A stretch of DNA of 6,628 bases from Holosporaceae bacterium (lineage in GTDB: Bacteria; Pseudomonadota; Alphaproteobacteria; UBA3830), in contig JAITDB010000044.1 of the NCBI GenBank assembly GCA_031282785.1, positions 1-6,628 of the forward strand, in the 5' to 3' direction. A model generated the notes under the pieces. The model searched no databases, was not told where the DNA came from, and saw nothing but the letters and a program-made list of their open reading frames with translations. Shown piece after piece: positions 1-6,080 of this stretch. The position numbers and the translations under genes were made by a program. How positions within the stretch are numbered: the stretch's first letter is position 1; each line of letters opens with the position of its first letter.

Positions 1-96
1 AGACCGAATGGCGTTTTAATCATAGGCATGAAAATATTTATAAATTGTTGTTAAGTAGGCTAAGAAAATCTCCTCTCTAATCTACTCTTGAACCTT
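1..96 (+). mobile_element. Right end of an IS1595-like insertion sequence (outer boundary approximate)
   Basis: The transposase stop is at 78-80 and recognisable acetyltransferase sequence begins by about base 105-115, so the element must end between those points. IS1595 elements normally end in short inverted repeats and make an 8-base target duplication. Neither can be tested because the left end is outside the window. The boundary given here, just before the ATG at 97, is a guess within that interval. Confidence 0.42.
3..80 (+). CDS. IS1595/ISXO2-like transposase, C-terminal fragment (5' end outside window)
   Basis: Reading from base 3, 25 codons run to a TAA at 78-80. The peptide begins TEWRFNHRHENIYKLLL and ends SRLRKSPL. 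This closely resembles the extreme C-terminus of IS1595-family (ISXO2-like, DDE-type) transposases, where an E-[FW]-R-[FW]-N-x-R motif supplies the last acidic residue of the catalytic domain and is followed by a short leucine-rich tail. The Glu of TEWRFN would be that residue. The rest of the gene lies upstream of the window. The reading frame is too short for a standard ORF list, so the call rests on motif recognition alone. It sits only a few bases before a GNAT gene that lacks its N-terminus, which fits an insertion into that gene. Confidence 0.68.
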   Translation, partial: TEWRFNHRHENIYKLLLSRLRKSPL

Positions 97-444
97 ATGA
101 AGAATGATATCAGTGAAATAGTCGGTCTTTTGACTGCGTATACTGTTTTCGCGGAAATTTACATAGATGAAATATGGATTGACTCAAAATATCGCCAAAA
201 AGGCTTTGGACGTTTATTGCTTTCAGAAATTGAAAAGCAGTTTGAAGGAAAAGGATTCTGGAATATCAGTCTTTGCACATCGGAGTACCAAGCTCCGGAA
301 TTTTATAGAAAATGCGGATTTGAATTGGAGTTTATTAGGAAAAATCATCAACATCCGAAGCTTACAAAATATTTTTTTGTGAAATACTTTAAAAATGAAA
401 TTCAAACGCAGGGAATATTGCAATCATGCACTGAAAAAATCTAG
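88..444 (+). pseudogene. GNAT-family N-acetyltransferase, N-terminally truncated
   Basis: GNAT enzymes transfer an acetyl group from acetyl-CoA to an amine. The 118-residue frame keeps the second half of the fold: strand 3 (IYIDEIWID, about residues 24-32), the pyrophosphate-binding loop YRQKGFGRLLL (R/Q-x-x-G-x-G, about 35-45), strand 5, and the C-terminal APEFYRKCGFE segment (about 69-79). Members of this group are usually about 140 residues and begin with a strand and two helices ahead of the strand-2 region EIVGLLTAY; those roughly 45 residues are absent. The frame opens after a TAA at 61-63 with TTG at 88. ATG at 97 is the other choice, and neither has a good ribosome binding site. An IS1595-like transposase ends eight bases earlier, so the missing part was probably displaced by that insertion. 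About 16 residues beyond the usual C-terminus (after VKYF) may be out-of-family read-on. The family is clear, but function in this state is unlikely. Confidence 0.66.
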
Positions 445-483
445 GAAAAAAAATCGGAACAAAATGATGAATATAGGATTGAT

Positions 484-1161
484 GTGCAGAATTTTGATGA
501 AAATGGACAAATAAAAGCAGATACTGCAATCACGATTGAACGGCATATTTGTGCTGCAGTTTTGATTTTTCTTTTTGGGACGTCGTGTGAGACCTCGCCG
601 AAAAAAAACGATCCTGCTGTATGTACTGTTGTCTTTGATTTATCTCCCATAGGTGACAACACCAACTGCGAGGTCTATGGCTTCATCATGGATTATATTA
701 TCAGTCAGAACAAAGAGACGCGCGATGTGCAAAAACTTGTGCAGCAGGAATTGGAGGATATGAACAAACCAAATATGAAGTCGTATATGGGTGACATCGT
801 TGAGACAGAGACGTCGCATCTGCTATACGCTTTGTGTACGGCGAAGCCATGGTGTCGTCAGATAACAATTTATGCGAAAGACGGAGTTGTCATTGCCTCC
901 GGAGGAATCGGAAGAGATATCGTTTTCCATAAAGATCCAGAGGATGTGTACGAGTCGCTTGGTTTTTTATATTCTGCGTCTGTTCCTCGTCTAAAAATAA
1001 AAAAAATAATCGATTCCAAGACCGACACAGTGTATTTAAAAATTACCAGAGTTATTTACTACAATCAAAAACAAAATTACGCTTATTTTCTCGCGGCGCA
1101 AGAAAATCCGACGGACGAGCTAATCGGATATATTTCGTATGTAATCAGATCGGTTGATTGA
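484..1161 (+). CDS. Hypothetical exported protein, possible Cache-like sensory domain
   Basis: I do not recognise this 225-residue protein. Start: GTG at 484 has AGGA at 475-478 five bases ahead, and there is no in-frame ATG before residue 69. Residues 22-34 (HICAAVLIFLFGTS) are hydrophobic and end at Cys35, reminiscent of a lipoprotein signal, but the LFGTSC context is a poor lipobox and the preceding N-region of about 20 residues is long. A helix-prone stretch follows (about 68-95). Next come a strand plus turn of the type seen in Cache/PAS sensor domains (ITIYAKDGVVIASGG, 127-141), a charged segment, further strands (VYLKITRVIYY, 183-193) and a terminal ELIGYISYVIRSV. There is no second membrane span or output domain. 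Six cysteines (23, 35, 47, 62, 118, 124) would fit a periplasmic location. The frame is open back to the TAG at 442-444 that ends the acetyltransferase fragment. The infA promoter overlaps its stop codon. The fold assignment is tentative. Confidence 0.6.
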   Translation: MQNFDENGQIKADTAITIERHICAAVLIFLFGTSCETSPKKNDPAVCTVVFDLSPIGDNTNCEVYGFIMDYIISQNKETRDVQKLVQQELEDMNKPNMKSYMGDIVETETSHLLYALCTAKPWCRQITIYAKDGVVIASGGIGRDIVFHKDPEDVYESLGFLYSASVPRLKIKKIIDSKTDTVYLKITRVIYYNQKQNYAYFLAAQENPTDELIGYISYVIRSVD

Positions 1162-1186
1162 AAAAAATCGTCTTTTGATATATCAT
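1158..1186 (+). promoter_or_regulatory. Candidate sigma70-type promoter for infA
   Basis: TTGAAA at 1158-1163 is separated by 17 bases from TATCAT at 1181-1186, matching five and four of six consensus positions. An overlapping alternative is an extended -10 at 1176-1184 (TG, one base, TATATC). Transcription would start about 1193, leaving a short leader of about 17 bases that contains the infA ribosome binding site GGAG at 1201-1204. The -35 box overlaps the stop codon of the preceding gene. It was picked by eye and is unproven. Confidence 0.45.
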
Positions 1187-1209
1187 GATGCAGTTTTTGA
1201 GGAGTTTTT

Positions 1210-1428
1210 ATGCCTAAGGAAGATTTGATAGAATTCTCTGGTGAGGTTATTGAGGTATTACCGAACGCTATGTTTCGTGTAAAGCTTGAGAACGACCATG
1301 TTATTTTGGCTCACACATCGGGTAGGATGAAAAAAAACAGGATTCGCGTTTTAGTTGGAGACAAAGTCACTATCGAGATGACCACCTATGATTTCACAAA
1401 GGGACGCATAACATTTAGGTCCAAGTAA
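1210..1428 (+). CDS. infA: Translation initiation factor IF-1
   Basis: IF-1 binds the A site of the 30S subunit and, with IF-2 and IF-3, guides initiator tRNA selection. The 72-residue product has the full family length and is one S1-like OB fold. The strongly conserved core is present: [14 protein letters not shown] (about 17-30), the [19 protein letters not shown] segment (about 35-53) and YDFTKGRI (about 60-67). These are the 16S-contacting surfaces, and the wording is typical of alphaproteobacterial IF-1. The ATG has GGAG at 1201-1204 five bases upstream, and a candidate promoter lies just before it. The ferritin gene follows after 78 G/T-rich bases. Nothing in the protein looks abnormal. 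Confidence 0.97.
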   Translation: MPKEDLIEFSGEVIEVLPNAMFRVKLENDHVILAHTSGRMKKNRIRVLVGDKVTIEMTTYDFTKGRITFRSK

Positions 1429-1506
1429 TTTTGGTTTGAGTAATCGTTTTTTTACTTATTTGATGTAGTGTGTTTATGTGTTTCTGTCTTTGGTTGGAGT
1501 TGATCG

Positions 1507-2031
1507 ATGTCTCTGATTTTTGGGAAGAGGGTATTTGATTCACTGAACAAGCTTATTACTGAAGAGCTGATGGTGGCGTACACGTTTTTAGCCATGTCCA
1601 ATGTTTTGACAGACATGGGACTCGGAGGCTGTTCTCGCTGGGCTGAGATTCAGTCGCGGAAGCGAGTCGAGCGTTCCATGCGTATATATCAGCACATAAG
1701 ATTGCGCAACGGCAAAGTGAGATTTCTGCAAATTCCAGCCCCAAAGCAAGATTGGCGAGCTCCATTGCATATATTCGAAGAAATTCTTAAGATGGAGCAG
1801 AGAATAGCAACGAATATAACGTCACTTTATGACTTTACACTGGGAGACAAAGATTATCAGACGAAAGGGGTAATTGAATGGTTCATGGAGGATCAAATGA
1901 AAAATGAAGCATTTGCTGAGAACCTTTTGAACAGATTTCGAAAAATGCAGACAACGGATCTCGGTGTGTTTATGTTTGATGGAGAGATGGAACATAGGAT
2001 ATCGCAAGAAAACATTAAGGAGATTTCGTGA
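1507..2031 (+). CDS. ftnA: Non-haem ferritin (FtnA-like) with a degenerate ferroxidase centre
   Basis: Ferritins form a 24-subunit cage that oxidises Fe(II) and stores it as a mineral. The 174-residue product matches family length and the four-helix bundle. It aligns with E. coli FtnA without net gaps at an offset of three: LNKLITEELM (helix A), RIYQHIRLRNGKV (helix B end), FEEILKMEQRIAT (helix C), DKDYQTKGVIEWF and the terminal FMFDGEM. Of the metal ligands, E20 (FtnA E17) and E97 (E94) are kept. E49, E50 and H53 are K52, R53 and R56; E126, E129 and E130 are D129, K132 and N133; Q127 is kept as Q130. The di-iron site should therefore be absent or weak, so this may be a structural, L-chain-like or repurposed ferritin. 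The start has GGAG at 1496-1499. The leader at 1429-1506 is G/T-rich with no convincing terminator. The stop overlaps the fni start (GTGA), so the two are coupled. Family is sure; enzymatic activity is doubtful. Confidence 0.92.
   Translation: MSLIFGKRVFDSLNKLITEELMVAYTFLAMSNVLTDMGLGGCSRWAEIQSRKRVERSMRIYQHIRLRNGKVRFLQIPAPKQDWRAPLHIFEEILKMEQRIATNITSLYDFTLGDKDYQTKGVIEWFMEDQMKNEAFAENLLNRFRKMQTTDLGVFMFDGEMEHRISQENIKEIS
2017..2031 (+). promoter_or_regulatory. Strong Shine-Dalgarno and 4-base stop/start overlap coupling ferritin to fni
   Basis: AAGGAG at 2017-2022 lies inside the last ferritin codons, five bases before GTG at 2028. That GTG shares GTGA with the ferritin stop TGA at 2029-2031. This geometry decides the GTG start for fni and predicts re-initiation by ribosomes finishing the ferritin. 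Confidence 0.8.
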
Positions 2032-3119
2032 ATAAATTTCTTCCAGATCCGACTGCGCAGCGCAATAATACGCAATCCGGAAGCCCAGCGAAGGAGCGAA
2101 AGGAGATTTCGACTCGAAAAGACGAGCACATTTCCCTTGTGTTAGCGGAATCTCTTCCGGTGGAGCTGGATTCTGGTTTCAAAAACTACAGACTCGAGCA
2201 CAATGCATTGCCAGAAGTGGATTTTTCAGAAATAGACGTATCTCTGACCGTTCTCGGAAGAAAAATGAATTTGCCGATTATGATATCGCCCATTACCGGT
2301 GGATCGGAGAAGAGCAAAAAAATCAATCGAGCACTTTCGGAACTGGCCAACGATTTCAAAATAGGATTTGCCGTTGGGAGTCAGAGAGGAGCGCTGACAC
2401 ACAGTTCTCTGGAAGCAACCTACAAAATAAGAAAATATGCGCCAGATATTCTTGTATTTGCAAATTTCGGCGCCGTACAATTGAATTACGGATTTTCCAT
2501 CGACGAATGCCAAAGAGCCATCGACATGATTGACGCCGATGCTCTGGTGCTGCATCTGAATCCTCTGCATGAGGTGTTTCAAGCGGGCGGAAATACGAAT
2601 TTTTCCAGTCTGCTTTCTAAAATAGAAAAAATTTGTTCGAAACTAGAAGCTCCAGTAGTAGTGAAGGAGGTCGGCTATGGCATATCTGCAACGGTGGCCA
2701 AGAAACTCGCTGACGTCGGAGTCTACGCCATCGATGTGGCCGGAGCTGGATCCGTTTCCTGGCCGGAAATCGAAAGAAAAAGATCTAAAGACGTGGTTGT
2801 GCATAACGCAGCAAAAGCGTTTATCGGCTGGGGAAATCAAACGGCCGAATGCATAGAAAATATCGCTGCCAGCGTGAAAAATATAAAAATCATAGCCAGT
2901 GGCGGCGTTAAAAACGGCGTCGATATGGCAAAGGCGATCGCTCTGGGAGCGGATTTTTGCGGTAATGCGTCGGAATTTTTAAAAAGAGCAACTGTGTCGC
3001 GATCGGAAAATGAAATATTTGTCGAATCTTTGATTCTCGAATTAAAAACGGCCATGCTATGCACCGGGTGCAAAAATATTCGAGAATTGAAGGCGGCCAA
3101 GATAAAAAAAATCGCATAG
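2028..3119 (+). CDS. fni: Isopentenyl-diphosphate delta-isomerase, type 2 (FMN-dependent)
   Basis: This enzyme interconverts isopentenyl and dimethylallyl diphosphate with reduced FMN and Mg2+, and so supplies the starter for quinone, undecaprenyl and tRNA prenyl chains. The 363-residue TIM barrel carries the family series in order: RKDEH (30-34, substrate diphosphate), PIMISPITGGS (83-93), FAVGSQR (114-120), FANFGAVQLN (144-153), HLNPLHE (176-182), VVKEVGYGIS (211-220), DVAGAGSVSW (236-245), and IASGGVKNG with AKAIALGAD (289-309), which bind the FMN phosphate. The N-terminal 25 residues are extra and polar. Oddities: the usual HLNxxQE has His181 where the active-site Gln stands, while the Mg2+-binding Glu182 remains; GGTSW reads GSVSW, and WGIPT reads WGNQT. 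It starts at GTG, overlapping the ferritin stop. The family call is secure, and activity is likely but not certain. Confidence 0.93.
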   Translation: MNKFLPDPTAQRNNTQSGSPAKERKEISTRKDEHISLVLAESLPVELDSGFKNYRLEHNALPEVDFSEIDVSLTVLGRKMNLPIMISPITGGSEKSKKINRALSELANDFKIGFAVGSQRGALTHSSLEATYKIRKYAPDILVFANFGAVQLNYGFSIDECQRAIDMIDADALVLHLNPLHEVFQAGGNTNFSSLLSKIEKICSKLEAPVVVKEVGYGISATVAKKLADVGVYAIDVAGAGSVSWPEIERKRSKDVVVHNAAKAFIGWGNQTAECIENIAASVKNIKIIASGGVKNGVDMAKAIALGADFCGNASEFLKRATVSRSENEIFVESLILELKTAMLCTGCKNIRELKAAKIKKIA

Positions 3120-3134
3120 GATACATAATCTGTC

Positions 3135-3227
3135 GTGTAGTTTTCGCGGAGGTTGCAGTTTTGGTCGTTTTTGTGTAGAGTACGTAGTTTTTGTGTAGTT
3201 TTTTTACATATGGTTGCATAGTTTTTT
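3135..3227 (+). repeat. Short direct repeats in the G/T-rich leader of ettA
   Basis: The 122-base gap between fni and ettA contains GTTTTTGTGTAG twice, at 3167-3178 and 3187-3198, exactly 20 bases (two helical turns) apart. The shorter word (T/C)AGTTTT occurs five times, at 3138, 3156, 3185, 3196 and 3219. The + strand is almost free of C here. The array could be an operator, a leader element or simple drift in sequence. No convincing hairpin terminator for fni is seen in the gap, and no good promoter hexamer pair stands out. Confidence 0.4.
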
Positions 3228-3241
3228 CGTAGGGAATTGTT

Positions 3242-4921
3242 ATGGCGTCTTACAAGTATATATATTTCATGAAGGGATCGTCCAAGGTTTATCCGGGAGG
3301 CAAGCAAGTTTTAAAAGAAACGTGGATTTCGTTTCTTCCGGATGCCAAAATCGGCGTCATTGGAAGTAATGGAGCTGGGAAGTCCACGTTGCTAAAGATA
3401 ATGGCCGGCATCGACAAAGATTTCAATGGAGAAGCATGGCTAGCCCAGGGAGCCTCTGTTGGATATCTTCCACAGGAGCCGGAGCTGGATAAAAATCTCT
3501 CGGTATATGACAATATCGTGACGGCATTGGTAGATAAAAAAGCCATTCTGGACGAATTCGACGCTGTTTCGGCGAGATTTGCAGAAGTGACCTCCGAAGA
3601 CGAAATGAATGAACTTATTGCTAAGCAGGTGGAGCTGCAGGAAAAAATAGACGCCCAGGACCTCTGGGATTTGAACAGAATCGTGGAAATAGCCATGGAC
3701 GCTCTGCGCTGTCCGGCGGCAGATGTTTTGGTAGAGAATCTATCTGGCGGCGAAAAAAGGAGAGTCGCTCTGTGCAAATTGCTGCTCCAGAAGCCGGATC
3801 TGCTGCTGCTAGACGAGCCTACTAACCATTTGGACGCGGAATCAGTGGCCTGGCTCGAAAAATATCTGCAGGATTACAAAGGAGCCGTCGTTTTAGTGAC
3901 CCACGATAGATACTTCCTCGATAATGTGGTCGGCTGGATATTAGAATTGGATCGTGGCAATACCTATCCGTTTGAAGGAAATTATTCCGCTTGGTTGGAA
4001 GAAAGACAAAAACGCAACGAACGAGAGGAGAAAAAAGAAACCGATCGCCAGCGTTTTCTGGCACGGGAATTGGAATGGATTCACCAGTCTCCGAAGGCGC
4101 GACAGGCCAAAAGCAAGGCGAGAATCAGCAGCTACGAGCAGATGCTGGCGCAGGAAAATACCCGAAACTACAATGCATCGACATTGTATATTCCAGCTGG
4201 TCCGCGTTTGGGAGACGTCGTTATAGCTGCGCAATCTCTTGGGAAGTCATATGAGGATAAGGTTTTGTTCGAGAATCTATCGTTTGAGCTTCCTCCAGGC
4301 GGCATCGTCGGAGTCATTGGCGCAAACGGAGCTGGCAAAAGTACGCTCTTTAAAATCCTGACCGGAAAAGAAATTCCTAGCTCCGGCAGTGTGAAAATCG
4401 GCGAGACCGTGAAAATGGCCTACGTCGACCAAAGCAGAGATTCCCTGGACGACAGAAAAACCGTCTGGGAAGAAATATCCGATCCCCTGGACGAAATCGA
4501 GCTGGGTAATAGAAAAATTTCCAGTAGAGCCTACGTTTCCAATTTTGGTTTTAGAGGAACAGATCAGCAAAAATATATCAATCAGCTGTCTGGAGGCGAG
4601 CGCAACAGGGTTCACCTGGCCAAAATACTGAAATCCGGCGCTAACGTGATTCTGCTGGACGAACCTACCAACGATTTGGACGTCGATACGCTAAGGAGTC
4701 TGGAAGACGCATTGCTGGATTTCGCTGGATGCGCCGTTGTCATCAGCCACGATCGCTGGTTTCTGGATAGAATCTCTACGCACATATTATCATTCGAAGG
4801 TGAGAGTCGAGTAGAGTGGTTTCAAGGCGATTTCACAGCCTACGAAGAAGATAAAAAACGCAGATTGGGGATAAATGAATTGATTCCCCAGAGAATAAAA
4901 TATAAAAAATTGTCTCGCTAA
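3242..4921 (+). CDS. ettA: Energy-dependent translational throttle protein EttA (ABC-F ATPase)
   Basis: EttA binds the ribosomal E site and links the first elongation step to the ATP/ADP ratio. It is cytoplasmic, with no membrane part. The 559 residues align end to end with the E. coli protein (555). Domain 1 has Walker A GSNGAGKST (41-49), Q-loop YLPQEP (75-80), the arm insertion (about 95-140), signature LSGGE (167-171), Walker B LLLLDEP with catalytic Glu192, and His221. The linker that contacts P-site tRNA (about 250-315) keeps the basic PKARQAKSKAR stretch. Domain 2 has GANGAGKST (360-368), VDQSRDS, LSGGE (449-453), LLDEP with Glu474, and SHDRWFLDR with His503. The C-terminus RIKYKKLSR is diagnostic of EttA rather than Uup or YheS. 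AGGGA lies six bases before the ATG. The downstream HAD gene follows after 18 bases, so they probably share a transcript. All catalytic residues are intact. Confidence 0.97.
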   Translation: MASYKYIYFMKGSSKVYPGGKQVLKETWISFLPDAKIGVIGSNGAGKSTLLKIMAGIDKDFNGEAWLAQGASVGYLPQEPELDKNLSVYDNIVTALVDKKAILDEFDAVSARFAEVTSEDEMNELIAKQVELQEKIDAQDLWDLNRIVEIAMDALRCPAADVLVENLSGGEKRRVALCKLLLQKPDLLLLDEPTNHLDAESVAWLEKYLQDYKGAVVLVTHDRYFLDNVVGWILELDRGNTYPFEGNYSAWLEERQKRNEREEKKETDRQRFLARELEWIHQSPKARQAKSKARISSYEQMLAQENTRNYNASTLYIPAGPRLGDVVIAAQSLGKSYEDKVLFENLSFELPPGGIVGVIGANGAGKSTLFKILTGKEIPSSGSVKIGETVKMAYVDQSRDSLDDRKTVWEEISDPLDEIELGNRKISSRAYVSNFGFRGTDQQKYINQLSGGERNRVHLAKILKSGANVILLDEPTNDLDVDTLRSLEDALLDFAGCAVVISHDRWFLDRISTHILSFEGESRVEWFQGDFTAYEEDKKRRLGINELIPQRIKYKKLSR

Positions 4922-4939
4922 ATGTGAAGGAGTGGTAGT

Positions 4940-5983
4940 ATGAACATAAAAATGGATATAAAACAAGATATTTTATCCCTCGCTGATTTATATGATGTTT
5001 TTTTCGTAGATATATACGGAGTTCTATACAACGGCGTCAGTATTTACGATGGTACCCTCAATACCATGCAAAAATTAAAAAGCATGGGCAAAAAAATCGT
5101 TATTTTATCCAATACCACTCAGGTTTCGCAGGACGCCAAGCTAGGATACTCGCAGCGCGGTATGTTCGAGAACGTTCACTACGATGAAATGATAACTTCC
5201 GGCGAATTTTTACACTATTTTCTGCTGAATAATCCGAAAAATTTTTCCGAAATGGTAGGATCGAGCGTTACACGAGTAAAATGCCTGTTTATGGGAAACA
5301 ACAGCATCTTCGAAGGCGCTCATGTGGCGAAAGTAAGCGATGTCACCGATGCCGATTTCATCTACGTCGGAATTCCCAGAGCATCCTACGGCAGCGTGAG
5401 AATGGACGATATCTTCGACGGAGACGAAGAGGTGGAAATCGAAAACGTTGTCAATCGAGACTGGCACAATCTGCGAGATAGCTTCGGTCGAAAAGGATTC
5501 GCAGAATTCGCTCATGCGCTGGAAGCCTGCGTCAGTAAAAACAAAGTGCTGGTAGTGGCTAATCCGGACATTTTCGCCTACGGATCCATTAGCGACAATC
5601 CTAAAAAAGTCCCTATCATTACCCAGGGATGCATCGGCAAATATTACGAGAAGCTCGGCGGAAAAGTCGTGTATTTCGGAAAGCCACATGCAGGAATATT
5701 CGAGTACGCCAAGCAATTTGCTAACCCCGGCAGTCGGACCGCCATGATCGGCGATACTCCCTGGACAGATATCGTCGGAGCCAACAACTGCAGCATAGAC
5801 TCCATACTAGTCATGACCGGTATAACCGACGAATTCTGCAGCCAAATGGATCACGCGCTGTCGGACAGAGAAAAAATTAATGTCCTGCTGGATAAGGTCG
5901 CCAAAAAAATGTCAGATTTCCCTGGAAACATCCGTCCGACCCACGTAATCAAGCAGTTTGCTAAATATGACGGGAATATGTGA
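4940..5983 (+). CDS. HAD-superfamily class IIA hydrolase (TIGR01459-type)
   Basis: This is a predicted cytoplasmic phosphatase of the NagD-like class IIA, in the subgroup common in alphaproteobacteria; its substrate is unknown. In the 347 residues, motif I is FFVDIYGVLYNG with nucleophile Asp24, motif II is ILSNTT with Ser57, the lysine motif is GKPH (Lys248), and motif IV is GDTPWTDIVGANN with Asp272 and Asp277. The C2 cap lies between motifs II and III and includes VVANPD (205-210). The residue two after the nucleophile, normally Asp as general acid/base, is Tyr26. From memory the subgroup usually has Trp (D-x-W-G-V), so this is probably a family trait with a local variation. AAGGAG at 4927-4932 is seven bases before the ATG. 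The gene lies 18 bases after ettA, which suggests cotranscription but no obvious functional link. A second in-frame ATG at 4952 is less likely. Confidence 0.9.
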   Translation: MNIKMDIKQDILSLADLYDVFFVDIYGVLYNGVSIYDGTLNTMQKLKSMGKKIVILSNTTQVSQDAKLGYSQRGMFENVHYDEMITSGEFLHYFLLNNPKNFSEMVGSSVTRVKCLFMGNNSIFEGAHVAKVSDVTDADFIYVGIPRASYGSVRMDDIFDGDEEVEIENVVNRDWHNLRDSFGRKGFAEFAHALEACVSKNKVLVVANPDIFAYGSISDNPKKVPIITQGCIGKYYEKLGGKVVYFGKPHAGIFEYAKQFANPGSRTAMIGDTPWTDIVGANNCSIDSILVMTGITDEFCSQMDHALSDREKINVLLDKVAKKMSDFPGNIRPTHVIKQFAKYDGNM

Positions 5984-6080
5984 TCCTTCCATACTATGCT
6001 TTCCAATAGGATACAAAAATATGTGTCTAGTGCGTGCAGCGAAACTTATATAATTAGATTTACGTTTTTTTAATATTTAG

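Noticed and set aside
445..620. Possible UPF0262-like N-terminus in the frame before and at the start of the 225-residue protein (a faint IDV..DE..I...IE pattern)
   Set aside because: That family is often near infA in alphaproteobacteria, but the diagnostic DxGRRGxHN motif and the rest of the family are not found in any frame, so the likeness is too weak to call.
1424..1457. AAGTAA...TTACTT inverted repeat with a T run after infA, as a terminator
   Set aside because: The stem is about six A/T-rich pairs with a long loop, too weak to support a terminator call.
1640..1690. Frameshift in the ferritin as the reason for the lost EExxH motif
   Set aside because: Sequence on both sides aligns in one frame at a constant offset, and the shifted frames do not restore EExxH at the right place.
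2837..3307. 156-residue minus-strand reading frame across the end of fni and the ettA leader
   Set aside because: It is antisense to two clear genes, has no recognisable domain and no ribosome binding context; it is a shadow frame.
5210..5716. 168-residue minus-strand reading frame inside the HAD gene
   Set aside because: It lies wholly antisense to a well-conserved coding region and has no family features.
5984..6012. ATCCT...AGGAT inverted repeat after the HAD gene
   Set aside because: It is a five-pair stem with a loop of about 20 bases and no T run behind it; probably chance.
3116..6015. ATAGGATACA found just after both fni (3116-3125) and the HAD gene (6006-6015)
   Set aside because: Ten bases repeated twice in a window this AT-rich is weak evidence, and no structure or spacing supports a role.
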